64,000 nt of DNA from CAZUDO01 sp964618895 (GCA_964618895.1 CAZUDO010000056.1:62001-126000); one strand, 5' to 3'; shown: positions 1 through 13,110, counted from the first letter of the stretch. A program made the numbers and translations. The notes: generated by a model from the letters alone, not told the origin.

Positions 1-326
1 ACCTGCTGGACAACGCCCTGGACGCGCTCGCCGAAGCAAGCGGCGCGCGCCGGCTGGCGGTCCACGTCGGCAGCCGGAACGGCTCGGCCGTGGTGCAGGT
101 GCGCGACACCGGGCCCGGTCTTGCTGCCGACGTGCTGCCGCGCGTGTTCGAGCCGTTCTTCTCGCTCAAGTCGACCGGCACCGGGCTCGGGCTCGCGATC
201 GCGCGGCGCACGGTCGAGGCGCACGGCGGGCACCTCACGGCGGCGGACGCCGAGGGCGGCGGGGCCTGCTTCGCGATGGAGCTGCCGCTCGCCGGGGGGG
301 ACGACCGGGTGGACGGGCCGCGATGA
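1..326 (+). CDS. Sensor histidine kinase, C-terminal part (cut by window start)
   Basis: Only the last ~107 codons are present, read from base 3. They form the end of a HATPase_c ATP-binding domain: an N-box remnant (LLDNALDAL), a G1 box (DTGPG), an F-box (FEPFFS) and a G2 box (GTGLGLAIARR). The same sequence pattern recurs in the next two genes, so this is the first of three tandem paralogous kinases. The TGA stop (324-326) overlaps the ATG of the next kinase (323), which implies translational coupling. The sensor and dimerisation regions lie outside the window, so the signal cannot be discussed. Confidence 0.93.
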   Translation, partial: LLDNALDALAEASGARRLAVHVGSRNGSAVVQVRDTGPGLAADVLPRVFEPFFSLKSTGTGLGLAIARRTVEAHGGHLTAADAEGGGACFAMELPLAGGDDRVDGPR

Positions 327-2404
327 TGGCATCGGACGCTCCGCGCGTGCTCGCCACGGGGATTCTCCTCGTGCCCGCGCTGGCCTGGGGCAGCATGGCG
401 CTGGTGGGCTGGCGCAACGCGCTCCGCCGGCGGACGGGGTCGCCGGTCCTCTGGGTCGTGACCGGGGTGCTGACCATGGTCACGGGCTATTTCGTCGCGG
501 CCGGAGTGCAGACGCTCTTCCCCGGCGGGGGGCAGCCGTCGGATGCGCGGCTGGTCGTGGCGGCGCTCGGGGATGTGTGCCTGATCGGAGCTTCCGCCCT
601 CACGTGGCACGTGGTGCCGCTGTCGGTCCTGCACGGCCCCGTCCCCGGCCGGGCAGCCTTTGTCGTCGTCTACGGGACGGCGGCGGCGGTGGCGGTGCTC
701 GCGACCGTGCCTGCGCTCGTGCCGGTGGCGACGCCGACCGGACGGTGGCTCGTGACACGCGGCGCCGTCCTGCTCTACTTGGTGGTCATGTCTGCTCTCG
801 GCGTCCAGCAGATGCGCCGGGTCGTGCGGCAGGGCAGGTGGGGGCTGGGCGGCCTCGGAGAGGTCCGCGGCGCAGACGCCCTGTGGGGGGCCGGCAGCGT
901 GGTCCCGATGCTCGGCATGGTGCTCCTCGTATGGTCCGCGGAACGGCACGGCGGCATGTCGGTGGCGGCGGCCCTGGTGGTTGCGCTGCTCGGTCTGGTG
1001 CAGGCGGTGCCGTACGCGGTGCGGTTCATGGCCGAAGGCGCACGCGTATTCATCACGACGCTAGCCCTGGGTGCCGTGACGGTCGCCACCTACATCGGCG
1101 CCCACGGGCTCACGCCGGACGGCGGCATCGAGCGCGATCTCGCGACCCTCCTGGCACTGTTCGTCGTCCTTGTGCCGGGCCAGGCGCTGGTGCGCCGCGC
1201 TGTCGACTGGTTCTTCTTCCGGCGCAGCCGCCGCCAGCACGAGGAGCTGCAGGCGATCCTGCGACAGCTCTCGCCGGAGCTGGGCGTGCTCGAGTGCTGC
1301 CGGCGCGTGCTGCCCGAGGCGGTCCGGATCATCCAGCTGCGCGGCGCCGCCATGCTGTTGCGCGATGGCGAGACGGTCGTGTGCGGCGACTTCGACGCCG
1401 CCGCGCTGTGCCGCGTGTGGCCGCGCGGCGACGCCAGCGACGCGCTCCCGCGTCGTCCGTTCGGGGGACCCGAGTTCCGGCTTCTTCCCCCCGCGGTGGT
1501 GGATGCAGTGAGTGCGGCGCAAGTCACGGGCGTGCTTCCCATCGTGAGCCCGCGCCGGCGCTGGGGCGACATGTTCGCTACCGCCGGCCTGATGACGGCC
1601 ATCTACAGCCGGGAGGACGTGCAGATCTGGGAGGCGTTTGCGGCCCAGTGCGCACTGGTGCTCGATGCGGCCGAGCTGGTGACGCGGGCGGTGGCGGTCG
1701 AGCGTTCGCTGGCGCATGCCGAGAAGCTGGCGGCCATCGGCGAGCTGACGGCGCGCGTCGCGCACGAGATCCGGAACCCCGTGGCGGCGGCGCGGAGCCT
1801 GGCGCAGCAGCTCTGTCGCGAGCCCGCGTCGCCGTTCCAGGCCGAGCACGAGGTGATCCTGGGCGAGCTCGATCGCGTCGAGCGGCAGGTGGCGGAGTTG
1901 CTGCGTTTCGCCCGCCGCGAGGAGTTCCGGTTCGCGCCCGTCGATCTGGGGCGGCTCGCGCGCGCGACGCTGCAGGGGCTCCGGCCGCGGCTCGAGGCGG
2001 CGGGGGTGCAGGTCGCGTGCGAGATGCCGGAGGGCGTCACCGTGCAGGCCGACGCCGAGAAGCTCCGCCAGGTGCTGATCAACCTGATCGAGAACGCCCT
2101 CGACGCGCTGGCGAGCGGCGATGGCACCCGACGGCTCGCGGTCGCCGTCGCCGGTGTGGACGGGCAGGCGACCATCCGCGTCAGCGACAGCGGCCCGGGG
2201 GCGCCGGCCGACGCCGTGCCGCATCTGTTCGAGCCGTTCTACTCGACCAAGGCGAGCGGTACCGGGCTCGGGCTCGCCATCGTCCGGCGTTCGGTGGAGG
2301 CGCACGGCGGGCGCATCGCAGCCCACAGGGCGGCCGCGGGCGGGATGACGTTCGAGATCGTGCTCCCGGTTGCCCGGGGAGCCGACAGCGAGGGGGGGCG
2401 ATGA
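323..2404 (+). CDS. Membrane-bound sensor histidine kinase with GAF-like region
   Basis: 693 residues. The N-terminal ~280 residues hold about eight to nine hydrophobic segments. A GAF-like region follows (about 300-450, with ELSPELGVLECC-type and PIVSPRRRWG motifs). The HisKA H-box is AHEIRNPVAAA and the HATPase_c domain carries NLIENALDAL, DSGPG, FEPFYSTK and GTGLGLAIVRR. The family autophosphorylates the H-box histidine and passes phosphate to a response regulator. The layout resembles PrsK/PilS-like kinases with polytopic sensors. It overlaps both neighbouring kinases by 4 bases and sits in an operon ending in a sigma-54 activator, its likely partner. The ligand is unknown. The gene is very similar to the next one, so duplication is inferred. 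Confidence 0.93.
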   Translation: MMASDAPRVLATGILLVPALAWGSMALVGWRNALRRRTGSPVLWVVTGVLTMVTGYFVAAGVQTLFPGGGQPSDARLVVAALGDVCLIGASALTWHVVPLSVLHGPVPGRAAFVVVYGTAAAVAVLATVPALVPVATPTGRWLVTRGAVLLYLVVMSALGVQQMRRVVRQGRWGLGGLGEVRGADALWGAGSVVPMLGMVLLVWSAERHGGMSVAAALVVALLGLVQAVPYAVRFMAEGARVFITTLALGAVTVATYIGAHGLTPDGGIERDLATLLALFVVLVPGQALVRRAVDWFFFRRSRRQHEELQAILRQLSPELGVLECCRRVLPEAVRIIQLRGAAMLLRDGETVVCGDFDAAALCRVWPRGDASDALPRRPFGGPEFRLLPPAVVDAVSAAQVTGVLPIVSPRRRWGDMFATAGLMTAIYSREDVQIWEAFAAQCALVLDAAELVTRAVAVERSLAHAEKLAAIGELTARVAHEIRNPVAAARSLAQQLCREPASPFQAEHEVILGELDRVERQVAELLRFARREEFRFAPVDLGRLARATLQGLRPRLEAAGVQVACEMPEGVTVQADAEKLRQVLINLIENALDALASGDGTRRLAVAVAGVDGQATIRVSDSGPGAPADAVPHLFEPFYSTKASGTGLGLAIVRRSVEAHGGRIAAHRAAAGGMTFEIVLPVARGADSEGGR

Positions 2405-4457
2405 TCCGCGTCGAGGTGCTGGCGGTAGCGCTCTACCTGGCGGCGGCGCTGGTGTGGACGATCATCAGCGCCCAGCTGTGGGTGTACCGTTGGCGCGCGC
2501 GGCCGCGCAGCCAGGCGCTGCGGGTGGTACCGATCGCCACCAGCCTGGTGGCGCTCCACTACATCGTGCACATGCCGTGGCCACTCCTCCCCGCGGAGAT
2601 GCTGGCGCGCCAGATGTCGGTCGTTCAGCTGGCGGTCGAGTTGACCCTGCTCGCCGGCCTCGCCGTCTGGCGCCACCTGCTCCGGCTCATGCCGCTGCCC
2701 GAAGACCCGCCCGGCCGATGGTGGCTTGGCGTCAACTACGGCCTCGCCGTCGTCGGCGGCAGCCTGTTCGCCTGGACGCGCCTCTGGCCGCGCTCGGAGG
2801 GCGAGCCGCTCTGGATGGACGAGCTCTTCATCCACGGGTCGCTGTTCGTGCTCGCCGCGCTCTTCCTGTGGCAGGCGATGCGGGTGGCGCGTCCGGGAGT
2901 GTGGGGCCCGGAGCACGCGGGGGAGATCCGGCGCTGGGACCTGGTGATCGTCGGCCGCGGCATGGGGCTAGTGGGCCTCGCGGTGCTCGGGCTCATGGCC
3001 GCTGACCAGTGGCTCCTCGTGCACGTCGTTCTCGAGGTGGGGACGGGCCTCGCCTTCGCGGGGCCTGCCGTCATCAGCATGCTGGGGGTGGTCCTGCCCG
3101 AATTCCTCGTGACGCTCCTGCTATTGGTGTCGATCGGCGGGTTGCTGGAAGCGCAAAGCCTGGCCTTTGCGTCCGCCGATGCCAGCCTGCATCCGCTCGT
3201 GGAACTCGCTACCGTGCTCGCGACCGGGCTCGTCGTCACTGTCGGACAGATGTGGCTTCGTGCACGGGTCCACCGGCTCGTCTTCCGGCGGAGCCTCCAC
3301 CAGCACGCGGAGCTGCTCTCGTTCCTGCACACGCTCTCGCCGGAGCTGGGGCTGGTGGAGTGTTGCCGGCGGGCGCTCGTCGAGCTGGTTCGCGTGCGGC
3401 AGCTTCCCGGGGCGGCGATCCTGCTTCGCGACGGCGAGGCGGTGGTGACGGGCACCTTCGATGTGGCGTCGCTGCTCCGCGTCTGGCCGCGCGGAGCGGC
3501 CGCCGACGCGCTACCCGTGCGGCCCTTCGGGTCTGCCGAGCTGCGCGAGCTGCCACTCGCGCTGCGCGAGGCGTTGATCGAGGCGAACGTCGGGCTCGGA
3601 GCGGCCCCCATCGTGAGCCCGCGACGGCGGTGGGGACATCTGTTCATGGGCACGGGGCTCCTGCGCGGGACGTTCCGCGACGACGACATGCGGGCGTTCG
3701 AGGCGTTCGTGGCGCAGCTGGCCTTGCTGCTCGACGCCGCCGATCTCCTGGCGCGCGCCGTCGCCGTCGAGCGCTCACTGGCACATGCCGAGAAGCTGGC
3801 GGCGATCGGCGAGACCGCCGCCCGCGTGGCCCACGAGATCCGCAACCCGATCACGGCCGCCCGCAGCCTCGCCCAGCAGCTCGCGCGCGAGCCGATCGCC
3901 CCGTTTCGCGACGAGCTGAACGTCATCCTGACGGAGCTCGAACGGGTCGAGCGCCAAGTGGCGGCGCTGCTGCGCTTCGCGCGGCGCGACGATCTCTGCC
4001 TTGAGGCGATCGACCTGGGGGGGCTGGTGCGGCAGACGGTGGACGACTACCGCGAACGCCTGGCGAGCGGCGGCGTGGTGGTGGCGGTGGATGCGGCCGG
4101 GGCCGTGCGGGCCCGGGGCGATCGCGAGAAACTGCGCCAGGTGCTCATCAACCTGTTCGACAACGCGCTCGACGTGCTCGCGGGCGTCGCCGGCGAGCGG
4201 CGTCTCGCGGTCGCCGTCGCGCAGCGCAACGGGAGCGCCTGTCTCGACGTGACCGATGGCGGGCCCGGCGTCTCGGCCGAGATGCTGGCCCGGCTCTTCG
4301 AGCCGTTCTTCTCGACCAAGCCGGCCGGTACGGGCCTCGGCCTGGCCATCGTGCGCCGGACCATCGAGGCCCATCACGGTCGGATCAGCGTGACCAGCCC
4401 CCCAGGACAGGGGCTCACGGTTGCCATCACGCTGCCGGCGGTGGAAGAGGAGGGGGC

Positions 4458-4461
<4 letters not shown>
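2401..4461 (+). CDS. Membrane-bound sensor histidine kinase (paralogue of upstream gene)
   Basis: 686 residues from the ATG at 2401, which overlaps the previous stop as ATGA. The same reading frame is open far upstream, but that stretch is a codon shadow of the other kinases. The architecture matches the upstream kinase: polytopic membrane region (~1-300), GAF-like region with ELGLVECCRRALVE and PIVSPRRRWG, H-box AHEIRNPITAAR, N-box NLFDNALDVL, G boxes DGGPG and GTGLGLAIVRR. The membrane part differs more than the kinase core, as expected if the paralogues sense different signals. The stop overlaps the ATG of the sigma-54 response regulator, making this kinase the most direct candidate partner. 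Confidence 0.93.
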
Positions 4462-5864
<1,403 letters not shown>

Positions 5865-5964
5865 GACGGGACACTTGCTGGCGTGTCGGTCCCGATTCTG
5901 GCACGGTGCGTCGCGCGCGCCGGCAGGGGCCGGGGCGACACTTGGCGGAGGAGGAACATCTACT

Positions 5965-6474
5965 GTGCAAAGGGGTATTCGGTGGAAGGTCCGGTGGAGC
6001 GTGGTGGCGGCACTCGCGGTGGTGCTCGGCGGTGGATTGGCCGGTGACGCCTTCGCGGGCAAGAAGAAGATCGCCGCGCGGATCAACGGCAAGGGGTTCA
6101 AGGTGCCGGGGAAGTTCACCGTCGGGGCGATCACCGGGGGGGGGATCATCATCGCCGGCGCCAAACCGGTCCGTCCCGGGAGGCTCTTCAAGGAGCTCAC
6201 GCTGTCGTGCGTCGTGGGGGATCTGGCGACCGCAACGTTGCCGCTGACGGTCACCTGTGGCGGTGCGTACCTTGAGACGAAGCTCGCCGTGAACCCCGTG
6301 GCCAAAGCGTGGGTCTCCGAGCAGGGGATCCAGATGACGATCCAATCCTTCAGCGGGATTCGGCTGACGGGAACGTTCTCTGGGGCGTTCGAGACTCCCG
6401 GCTCACAGAATCCTGCCGACCCGCCGGCGCAGGTCCAGAACGGCAAGGTTTCGGTTGATCTGCAGGGCGGGTAA
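5965..6474 (+). CDS. Small secreted protein of unknown function
   Basis: 169 residues from a GTG at 5965. This start is preferred because a GGAGGAGGAA ribosome-binding site sits just upstream and the product then begins with a basic n-region, a hydrophobic core (VVAALAVVLGGGLAG) and a likely signal-peptidase site after DAFA. An ATG 90 bases further upstream in frame would spoil the signal peptide. The mature part is about 145 residues, rich in Gly, Thr and Val with alternating hydrophobic residues, so a beta-sandwich is plausible. Two cysteines (SCVVG, TCGG) could pair after export. No family was recognised. It stands alone between the two-component operon and rpoD. Confidence 0.75.
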   Translation: MQRGIRWKVRWSVVAALAVVLGGGLAGDAFAGKKKIAARINGKGFKVPGKFTVGAITGGGIIIAGAKPVRPGRLFKELTLSCVVGDLATATLPLTVTCGGAYLETKLAVNPVAKAWVSEQGIQMTIQSFSGIRLTGTFSGAFETPGSQNPADPPAQVQNGKVSVDLQGG

Positions 6475-6521
6475 CGTTCGGAGCCAGGCGGCTGCCGGTC
6501 CCCGACGCTGAAAGAATCCTC

Positions 6522-6550
6522 TTGACTGCGATCACCCGCGCGAATAAGTT
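6522..6550 (+). promoter_or_regulatory. Putative sigma-70 promoter of rpoD
   Basis: TTGACT (6522-6527), a 17-base spacer and TAAGTT (6545-6550). The transcription start would be near 6557, leaving a leader of ~125 bases before the GTG of rpoD. The -35 is a near-perfect match but the -10 is weak by E. coli standards. The same TTGAC plus TAA-type -10 recurs elsewhere in the window. Confidence 0.4.
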
Positions 6551-6681
6551 GCGCCCCAAGAACCCCGTTCTGGTGCTGACCCACCTGGCTCCAACGGTTT
6601 GAAACAACTGACGAACGCGGGAAATCCCACGCACACGGCTGGACGGGACCTCGTTGGGCTCGGCGCTGAGGACGCCAGCGC

Positions 6682-8514
<1,833 letters not shown>

Positions 8515-8569
8515 CCCCCTCCGGGCGTCGTACGGGCCGGCCACACTGGCCCGTCGACTGGAGGAGTGG

Positions 8570-8740
8570 ATGCTCGAGAATCTGGAGAAGGAATTGCGGA
8601 AATGGCGGGAGAGCCGTCCCGCCAAGTCTGAGCGCGATGCGCCGAGCGATCGGCGCACCGTCAAGGTGAACGGCCAGGAGGTCACGGTCGTGCGGCGCAA
8701 GCAGAAGCCTCGCGTCACGACCGACCTCGACGTGCTGTAG
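8570..8740 (+). CDS. Small conserved-looking hypothetical protein (56 aa)
   Basis: A short gene with a strong ribosome-binding site (GGAGGAG, 8560-8566) just before ATG 8570. The product starts MLENLEKELRKWRESRP, an amphipathic charged helix, followed by a compact segment (RRTVKVNGQEVTVVRRKQKP) that looks like two beta-strands, and ends DLDVL. It is basic and has no membrane segment or cysteine. It lies between rpoD and an ABC exporter operon, 55 bases after rpoD. No family was recognised. The good start signal, the third-base GC pattern and folded-looking content support a real gene. Confidence 0.65.
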   Translation: MLENLEKELRKWRESRPAKSERDAPSDRRTVKVNGQEVTVVRRKQKPRVTTDLDVL

Positions 8741-8785
8741 GCCCCCGTCGCTTCGGTGTGCGCCCTGCGTTAGCATCCCGCCCCG

Positions 8786-9553
8786 ATGGATGGGACGCTG
8801 GCCGCGGCGGCGGGCACGCCGCTGATCGAGATTCGTCACGTCTCGCGCCGCTACGTCCGCGGCGTGGACGACGTGCATGCACTCGAACACGTCTCGCTGG
8901 TCATTCCGGCGGGGCACTTCGTGGCGTTCATGGGGCCGTCGGGCTCCGGGAAGTCGACGCTCATGAACCTGGTGTCGGGCATCGACCGGCCGAGCGCGGG
9001 GGAGGTGGTCGTCGCCGGGCAGTGCCTGAACGATCTGTCCGAAGACGAGTTGGCCGCGTGGCGGGCCCGGCACGTTGGCCTGATCTTCCAGTTCTTCAAC
9101 CTGATCCCGGTGCTGTCGGCGCGGGACAACGTCGCGCTGCCGCTCCTGCTGACGGACCTCGACAAGGCCGAGCGGTTGCGCCGCGCCGACACGGCGCTCC
9201 GCGTGGTGGGGTTGGAGGACCGCAGCGATCACTTCCCGCGCACGCTGTCGGGCGGCGAGCAGCAGCGGGTGGCGATCGCCCGTGCCATCGTCACCGACCC
9301 GGACCTGATCGTGGCCGACGAACCCACCGGCGACCTCGACGCGCGCAATGCGGAAGCCACCCTCGCGCTCCTGCGCGAGCTGAAGGAGCACTTCGGCAAG
9401 ACCGTCGTCATGGTCACCCACGATCCGCGTGCCCTGCGCTTCGTCGACCACGCCTTCCATCTCGACAAGGGCGTGCTGCTGACGGGCGCCGCCGCCGCCC
9501 GCGCCGGAGAGGCGATTCGCCTGGCCGCGGGCGGCGCGAGCATGCCGCGATGA
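8786..9553 (+). CDS. ABC exporter ATP-binding protein (MacB/LolD/DevA type)
   Basis: 255 residues. Walker A is GPSGSGKST, the Q-loop is LIFQFFNLIPVLSARDN, the ABC signature is LSGGEQQRVAIARA, Walker B is LIVADEPTGDLDARN and the switch histidine is in MVTHDPRA. The Q-loop sequence is typical of the LolD/MacB/DevA class, which powers mechanotransmission-type exporters rather than import. The first gene of a four-gene operon, its stop overlaps the ATG of the first permease (9550). It supplies ATP hydrolysis on the cytoplasmic face. The substrate cannot be read from the sequence. Confidence 0.95.
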   Translation: MDGTLAAAAGTPLIEIRHVSRRYVRGVDDVHALEHVSLVIPAGHFVAFMGPSGSGKSTLMNLVSGIDRPSAGEVVVAGQCLNDLSEDELAAWRARHVGLIFQFFNLIPVLSARDNVALPLLLTDLDKAERLRRADTALRVVGLEDRSDHFPRTLSGGEQQRVAIARAIVTDPDLIVADEPTGDLDARNAEATLALLRELKEHFGKTVVMVTHDPRALRFVDHAFHLDKGVLLTGAAAARAGEAIRLAAGGASMPR

Positions 9554-10716
9554 AGTACGCCGGGCTCGTGTTCGCCAACCTGGGCCGCAACAAGCTCCGC
9601 ACCCTGCTCACGGGCGGGGCGATCATGCTGGCCGTCCTGCTGGTGTGCCTCCTCCTCACGATGCCGGCCGGGCTCGACGCCGTCCTGAACAAGTTCGCGC
9701 ACGACACGCGCATCTCGGTGCACAACAAGGCCGGCCTCGTGTACCCCATGCCGTACGCCTTCACGCGCAAGGTGCGCCAGATCGACGGCGTGGCCGCCGC
9801 CTGCGGCATGGTGTGGTTCGGAGGCGCGTTCGAGGAGGCCGGGCAGGTCACGTTCCCCAACTTCGCCGTCGAGGCCGAGCACGTGGGGGCGGTCTACCCG
9901 GACTACGACATCCCGCCGCAGCAGCTGGCCGACTTCCAGCGCTACCGCGATGGCGCCATCGTGGGGCGCGGGACGATGCAGAAGTACGGCTGGAAGGTGG
10001 GCGATCGCATCACGCTCCACAGCACCGTCTGGCCGGCCGATCTCGACCTCCGCATCGTGGGCGAGATTCCGAACGATCGCATGCCGCTGGTCTGGATCAA
10101 CCGGACGTACCTCGACGAGGCGTTGAAGGCGCAGGGATGGCCAGGGCTGGGCATCGTCGGCGTCATCTGGGTGCGGGCAGCCGACCCGCGCCACGTCGGC
10201 GCCATCATGCGTACGGTGGACGAGCTGTCGCGCAACAGCGAGGCCGAAACGGCCGCCGAAACCGAGAAGAGCTTCTTCTCGAATTTCTTCGGATCCCTGC
10301 AGGGGTTCGTCACCATCATCCTGGTCGTGACTGGGCTGGTGGCGCTGTGCATCGTGTTCATCGCCGCCAACACGGCGTCCATGGGGGTGCGCGAGCGGGC
10401 CGGCGAGCTGGCCGTCCTGAAGGCGATCGGCTTCGGGCGGCGGGTGATCTTCGGGACGCTGCTGGCCGAGGCGGTGCTGCTGTCGTCGGTCGCGGGCCTG
10501 GGCGGTGTCCTGCTGACCATCGCCTTCACCGACGCCCTGCGCGCGTTCGCCGGCTGGAACCCGGCACTCGGACCGCTCGGCTCCTTCATCGTCACCGCGT
10601 CCGTCATCGTCCAGGGCGTGTTCCTGTCGCTCTTCGTCGGCATGCTCGCCGGGGTCGTGCCCGCGTTCGGCGCGGCCCGGAAACCCGTGGCCGCCACCCT
10701 GCACGAGGTCTTCTGA
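9550..10716 (+). CDS. ABC exporter permease (FtsX/MacB_PCD type), first copy
   Basis: 388 residues. An N-terminal membrane helix (LLTGGAIMLAVLLVCLLLTM) is followed by a ~200-residue periplasmic domain and three C-terminal helices (about 255-385), with VRERAGELAVLKAIGFGRRVIFG between two of them. That is the classic FtsX layout, where the ELA-x-LKAIG motif contacts the ATPase. The start codon overlaps the ATPase stop, and the gene ends one base before the next permease. Two non-identical permeases suggest a heterodimeric membrane unit. Confidence 0.92.
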   Translation: MKYAGLVFANLGRNKLRTLLTGGAIMLAVLLVCLLLTMPAGLDAVLNKFAHDTRISVHNKAGLVYPMPYAFTRKVRQIDGVAAACGMVWFGGAFEEAGQVTFPNFAVEAEHVGAVYPDYDIPPQQLADFQRYRDGAIVGRGTMQKYGWKVGDRITLHSTVWPADLDLRIVGEIPNDRMPLVWINRTYLDEALKAQGWPGLGIVGVIWVRAADPRHVGAIMRTVDELSRNSEAETAAETEKSFFSNFFGSLQGFVTIILVVTGLVALCIVFIAANTASMGVRERAGELAVLKAIGFGRRVIFGTLLAEAVLLSSVAGLGGVLLTIAFTDALRAFAGWNPALGPLGSFIVTASVIVQGVFLSLFVGMLAGVVPAFGAARKPVAATLHEVF

Positions 10717-10717
10717 C

Positions 10718-11896
10718 GTGACGCTCCCGCTGTCCTACAGTCTCCGCAACGTGCGTGCGCGCCCCGGACGGACGCTCATGACGGCCAGCGTGATCGCGCT
10801 GGTCGTGATCGCGTGCTCGCTCTTCCTGGGGCTCATCTCGAGCCTGAAGCGGACCCTCACGTCGACCGGCGATCCGCGCAACCTGGTCGTGATGCGCAAG
10901 GGGTCGGACAACGACGGGTCGAGCCAGCTGACACTCGAGTCGTACCAGGCGATCCGGTTCCTCGACGGCATCGCACGTAACGCCGCCGATCAACCACTGG
11001 TGTCGCCGGAGCTGGTGGTGCAGCCCTTCTTCCGCACCCGCGACGGCGGGCGGGAGAACGTGCTCGTGCGCGGGGTCGAGCCGGTGGCGCTCGCGGTGCA
11101 CGATACGGTGCGGGTGGTCGAGGGGCGGATGTTTGCGCCCAGCGCGGGCGAGGCGATCGTCGGCCGGGGGGTCGTCGGCCGGTATGCCGGGGCGGCCCTC
11201 GGCGAGGAACTCGAGTTCGGCCGCGGACGCTGGCGGGTGGTCGGGGTGTTCGAGTCCGAAGGCTCGTCGTTCGAGAGCGAGGTGTGGGTCGACGTGCGGG
11301 AGCTGGCCAACGACGCCAAGCGGCCCTTCCCGTACTCCGGCGTGCGCCTCCGGGTCGCGTCGCCGGCCGCCCAGGAATCGCTGATCCGGCGCATCAATGA
11401 CGATCCGCGCTTCGCCATCGAGGCGCAGGCGGAGGTCGACTACTACGCCAAGCAGTCGGAGTCGGCCAATTCGCTCTACGTGCTGGTGATCGGCATCGGT
11501 GTGCTCGCCGGTATCGGGGCCGGGTTCGGCGCGGCCAACAACATGTATGCGGCCGTGCAGGCGCGGACCGCCGAAATCGGGACGCTGCGCGCGCTCGGCT
11601 TCTCGCGGGGCGCGATTCTGACGGCATTCGAGCTAGAGGCGGTGGCGGTCGGGGTGGTCGGGTTCGCGATCGGTGCGGCATGTGCGATGGCCCTCTCGGT
11701 CGTACTGCGGCTGCTGCTCGGGGGGGTGGCGTTCGGCGCCGCCACGTTCACGACCAACGTGATCACCCTCCGCCTGCAAGCAGCCGATCTGGTCGGCGCG
11801 TTCGTGCTCGCCACGGTCGTGAGCGCCGTGGGTGGCTTTCCCCCGGCGTGGCGGGCGGCGCGCATGCGCCCGATTGACGCACTGCGAAAGGCATGA
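10718..11896 (+). CDS. ABC exporter permease (FtsX/MacB_PCD type), second copy
   Basis: 392 residues from GTG 10718, one base after the first permease. An N-terminal helix (TLMTASVIALVVIACSLFLGL) precedes a periplasmic domain and three C-terminal helices, with RTAEIGTLRALGFSRGAIL as the ATPase-contact motif. The last residues (PPAWRAARMRPIDALRKA) are the usual end of this family. The stop overlaps the membrane-fusion gene (ATG 11893). It probably pairs with the preceding permease to form the transmembrane part of a tripartite exporter. Confidence 0.92.
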   Translation: MTLPLSYSLRNVRARPGRTLMTASVIALVVIACSLFLGLISSLKRTLTSTGDPRNLVVMRKGSDNDGSSQLTLESYQAIRFLDGIARNAADQPLVSPELVVQPFFRTRDGGRENVLVRGVEPVALAVHDTVRVVEGRMFAPSAGEAIVGRGVVGRYAGAALGEELEFGRGRWRVVGVFESEGSSFESEVWVDVRELANDAKRPFPYSGVRLRVASPAAQESLIRRINDDPRFAIEAQAEVDYYAKQSESANSLYVLVIGIGVLAGIGAGFGAANNMYAAVQARTAEIGTLRALGFSRGAILTAFELEAVAVGVVGFAIGAACAMALSVVLRLLLGGVAFGAATFTTNVITLRLQAADLVGAFVLATVVSAVGGFPPAWRAARMRPIDALRKA

Positions 11897-13110
11897 CCAT
11901 GGCGACCCCTCCACATGCCGAGCGGGACGAGACCCTGCGCCGGGAGCTGGCCTCGCTGCGCATCGACCGTGGCGCGGCAACACCCGGGCGGCGCCGGGAG
12001 GCGCGACGGTGGTGGCCGGTTGCCGTGGCGATCGTGCTGGTGATCGTCGTGGTGGGGGTGTGGTCGGTCACCGGCCGGCCGCTCGCGGTCACCGTGGCGA
12101 CGGCGACCCTGGCGGCAGCGGGCCAGGCGGGCCCCGCGCCCGTGTTGTCGGGATCGGGGTACGTGGTGACCGGTGACCGTTACGTCTCCATCGGGGTGCG
12201 GGTTCCCGGTCGCATCGAGCGCTACTTCGTCGAGGAAGGGCAGAGTGTACGCAAGGGGGATCCCCTCGTGCAGTTGGACGACCGTGACTACCAGGCGGCC
12301 GTGGCTCGCACCGACGCCGGAGGGGCCGTGGCGCGGGCCAACCTGGCACTCGCCGAGGCGGAGCTGCGCCGGAGCCGCGCGCTGCGACAGGAGGGGATCG
12401 TGTCGCAGCAGGAGCTCGACGTGCAGGAGAACAAGGCGCGGGTCGGGCGCGCGACGGTGGCGCAGCTGGAGGCGGAGCTGGCGCAGGCGCAGGTGAGCCT
12501 GGAGTACACCGTGTTGCGCGCCCCGACGGACGGCGTCGTGCTCGCCAAGCTGAAGGAGGTGGGCGAGATCGCGGTCCCGGGCGGGTTCGCCGGTTCCGGC
12601 GACCTGGTCCGGCTCGCCAACCTGACCGACATGCGCGCCGAGGTCGACGTGAACGAGGCCGACCTGACACGGGTTCGCCTCGGACAGCCGGCGCAGGTCA
12701 CCCCGGACGCCTATCCCGACGCGCACTACGCCGCCGAGGTGGTGAAGCTCTACCCGCAGGTCGACCGGCAAAAGGGGACGCTACGGGTCGAGGTGCGGGT
12801 CCGCGAGCCCGATGCGCGCCTCCTGCCCGACATGAGTGCGCGCATCACGTTCCTCGCCGACATGCCCGCCGCGGACACGCCCGCCGCATCCGCGGTGCTG
12901 GTGCCGGCGACGGCCGTACGTCGCGATGCCGGCGGCGCCAGCGTCGTCTGGGTCGCGCGCGAGGGGGGCGCACACCCGGTCGTCGTAGAAACCGCGGGTC
13001 AGGTCGGCGATCGCGTGCGCGTGACCAGCGGCTTGCAGGGCGGCGAGGCGGTGATCACGAGCGCGCCCCCCGCACGCGAGGGGCAACGCGTGACGATCGC
13101 GAGTCCGTAG
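11893..13110 (+). CDS. Periplasmic membrane-fusion (adaptor) subunit of the ABC exporter
   Basis: 405 residues. One N-terminal membrane anchor (WWPVAVAIVLVIVVVGVWSV, ~36-56) is followed by a lipoyl/barrel-sandwich half (GRIERYFVEEGQSVRKGDPL), a coiled-coil hairpin (~140-200), the second lipoyl half (TVLRAPTDGVVLAKLKEVGE) and a beta-barrel plus membrane-proximal region (INEADL-like NEADLTRVRLGQ). This is the HlyD/RND-type adaptor that joins an inner-membrane ABC unit to an outer-membrane channel. No TolC-like gene lies next to it, so the channel is presumably encoded elsewhere. Alternative ATG two codons downstream at 11899. Confidence 0.92.
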   Translation: MTMATPPHAERDETLRRELASLRIDRGAATPGRRREARRWWPVAVAIVLVIVVVGVWSVTGRPLAVTVATATLAAAGQAGPAPVLSGSGYVVTGDRYVSIGVRVPGRIERYFVEEGQSVRKGDPLVQLDDRDYQAAVARTDAGGAVARANLALAEAELRRSRALRQEGIVSQQELDVQENKARVGRATVAQLEAELAQAQVSLEYTVLRAPTDGVVLAKLKEVGEIAVPGGFAGSGDLVRLANLTDMRAEVDVNEADLTRVRLGQPAQVTPDAYPDAHYAAEVVKLYPQVDRQKGTLRVEVRVREPDARLLPDMSARITFLADMPAADTPAASAVLVPATAVRRDAGGASVVWVAREGGAHPVVVETAGQVGDRVRVTSGLQGGEAVITSAPPAREGQRVTIASP

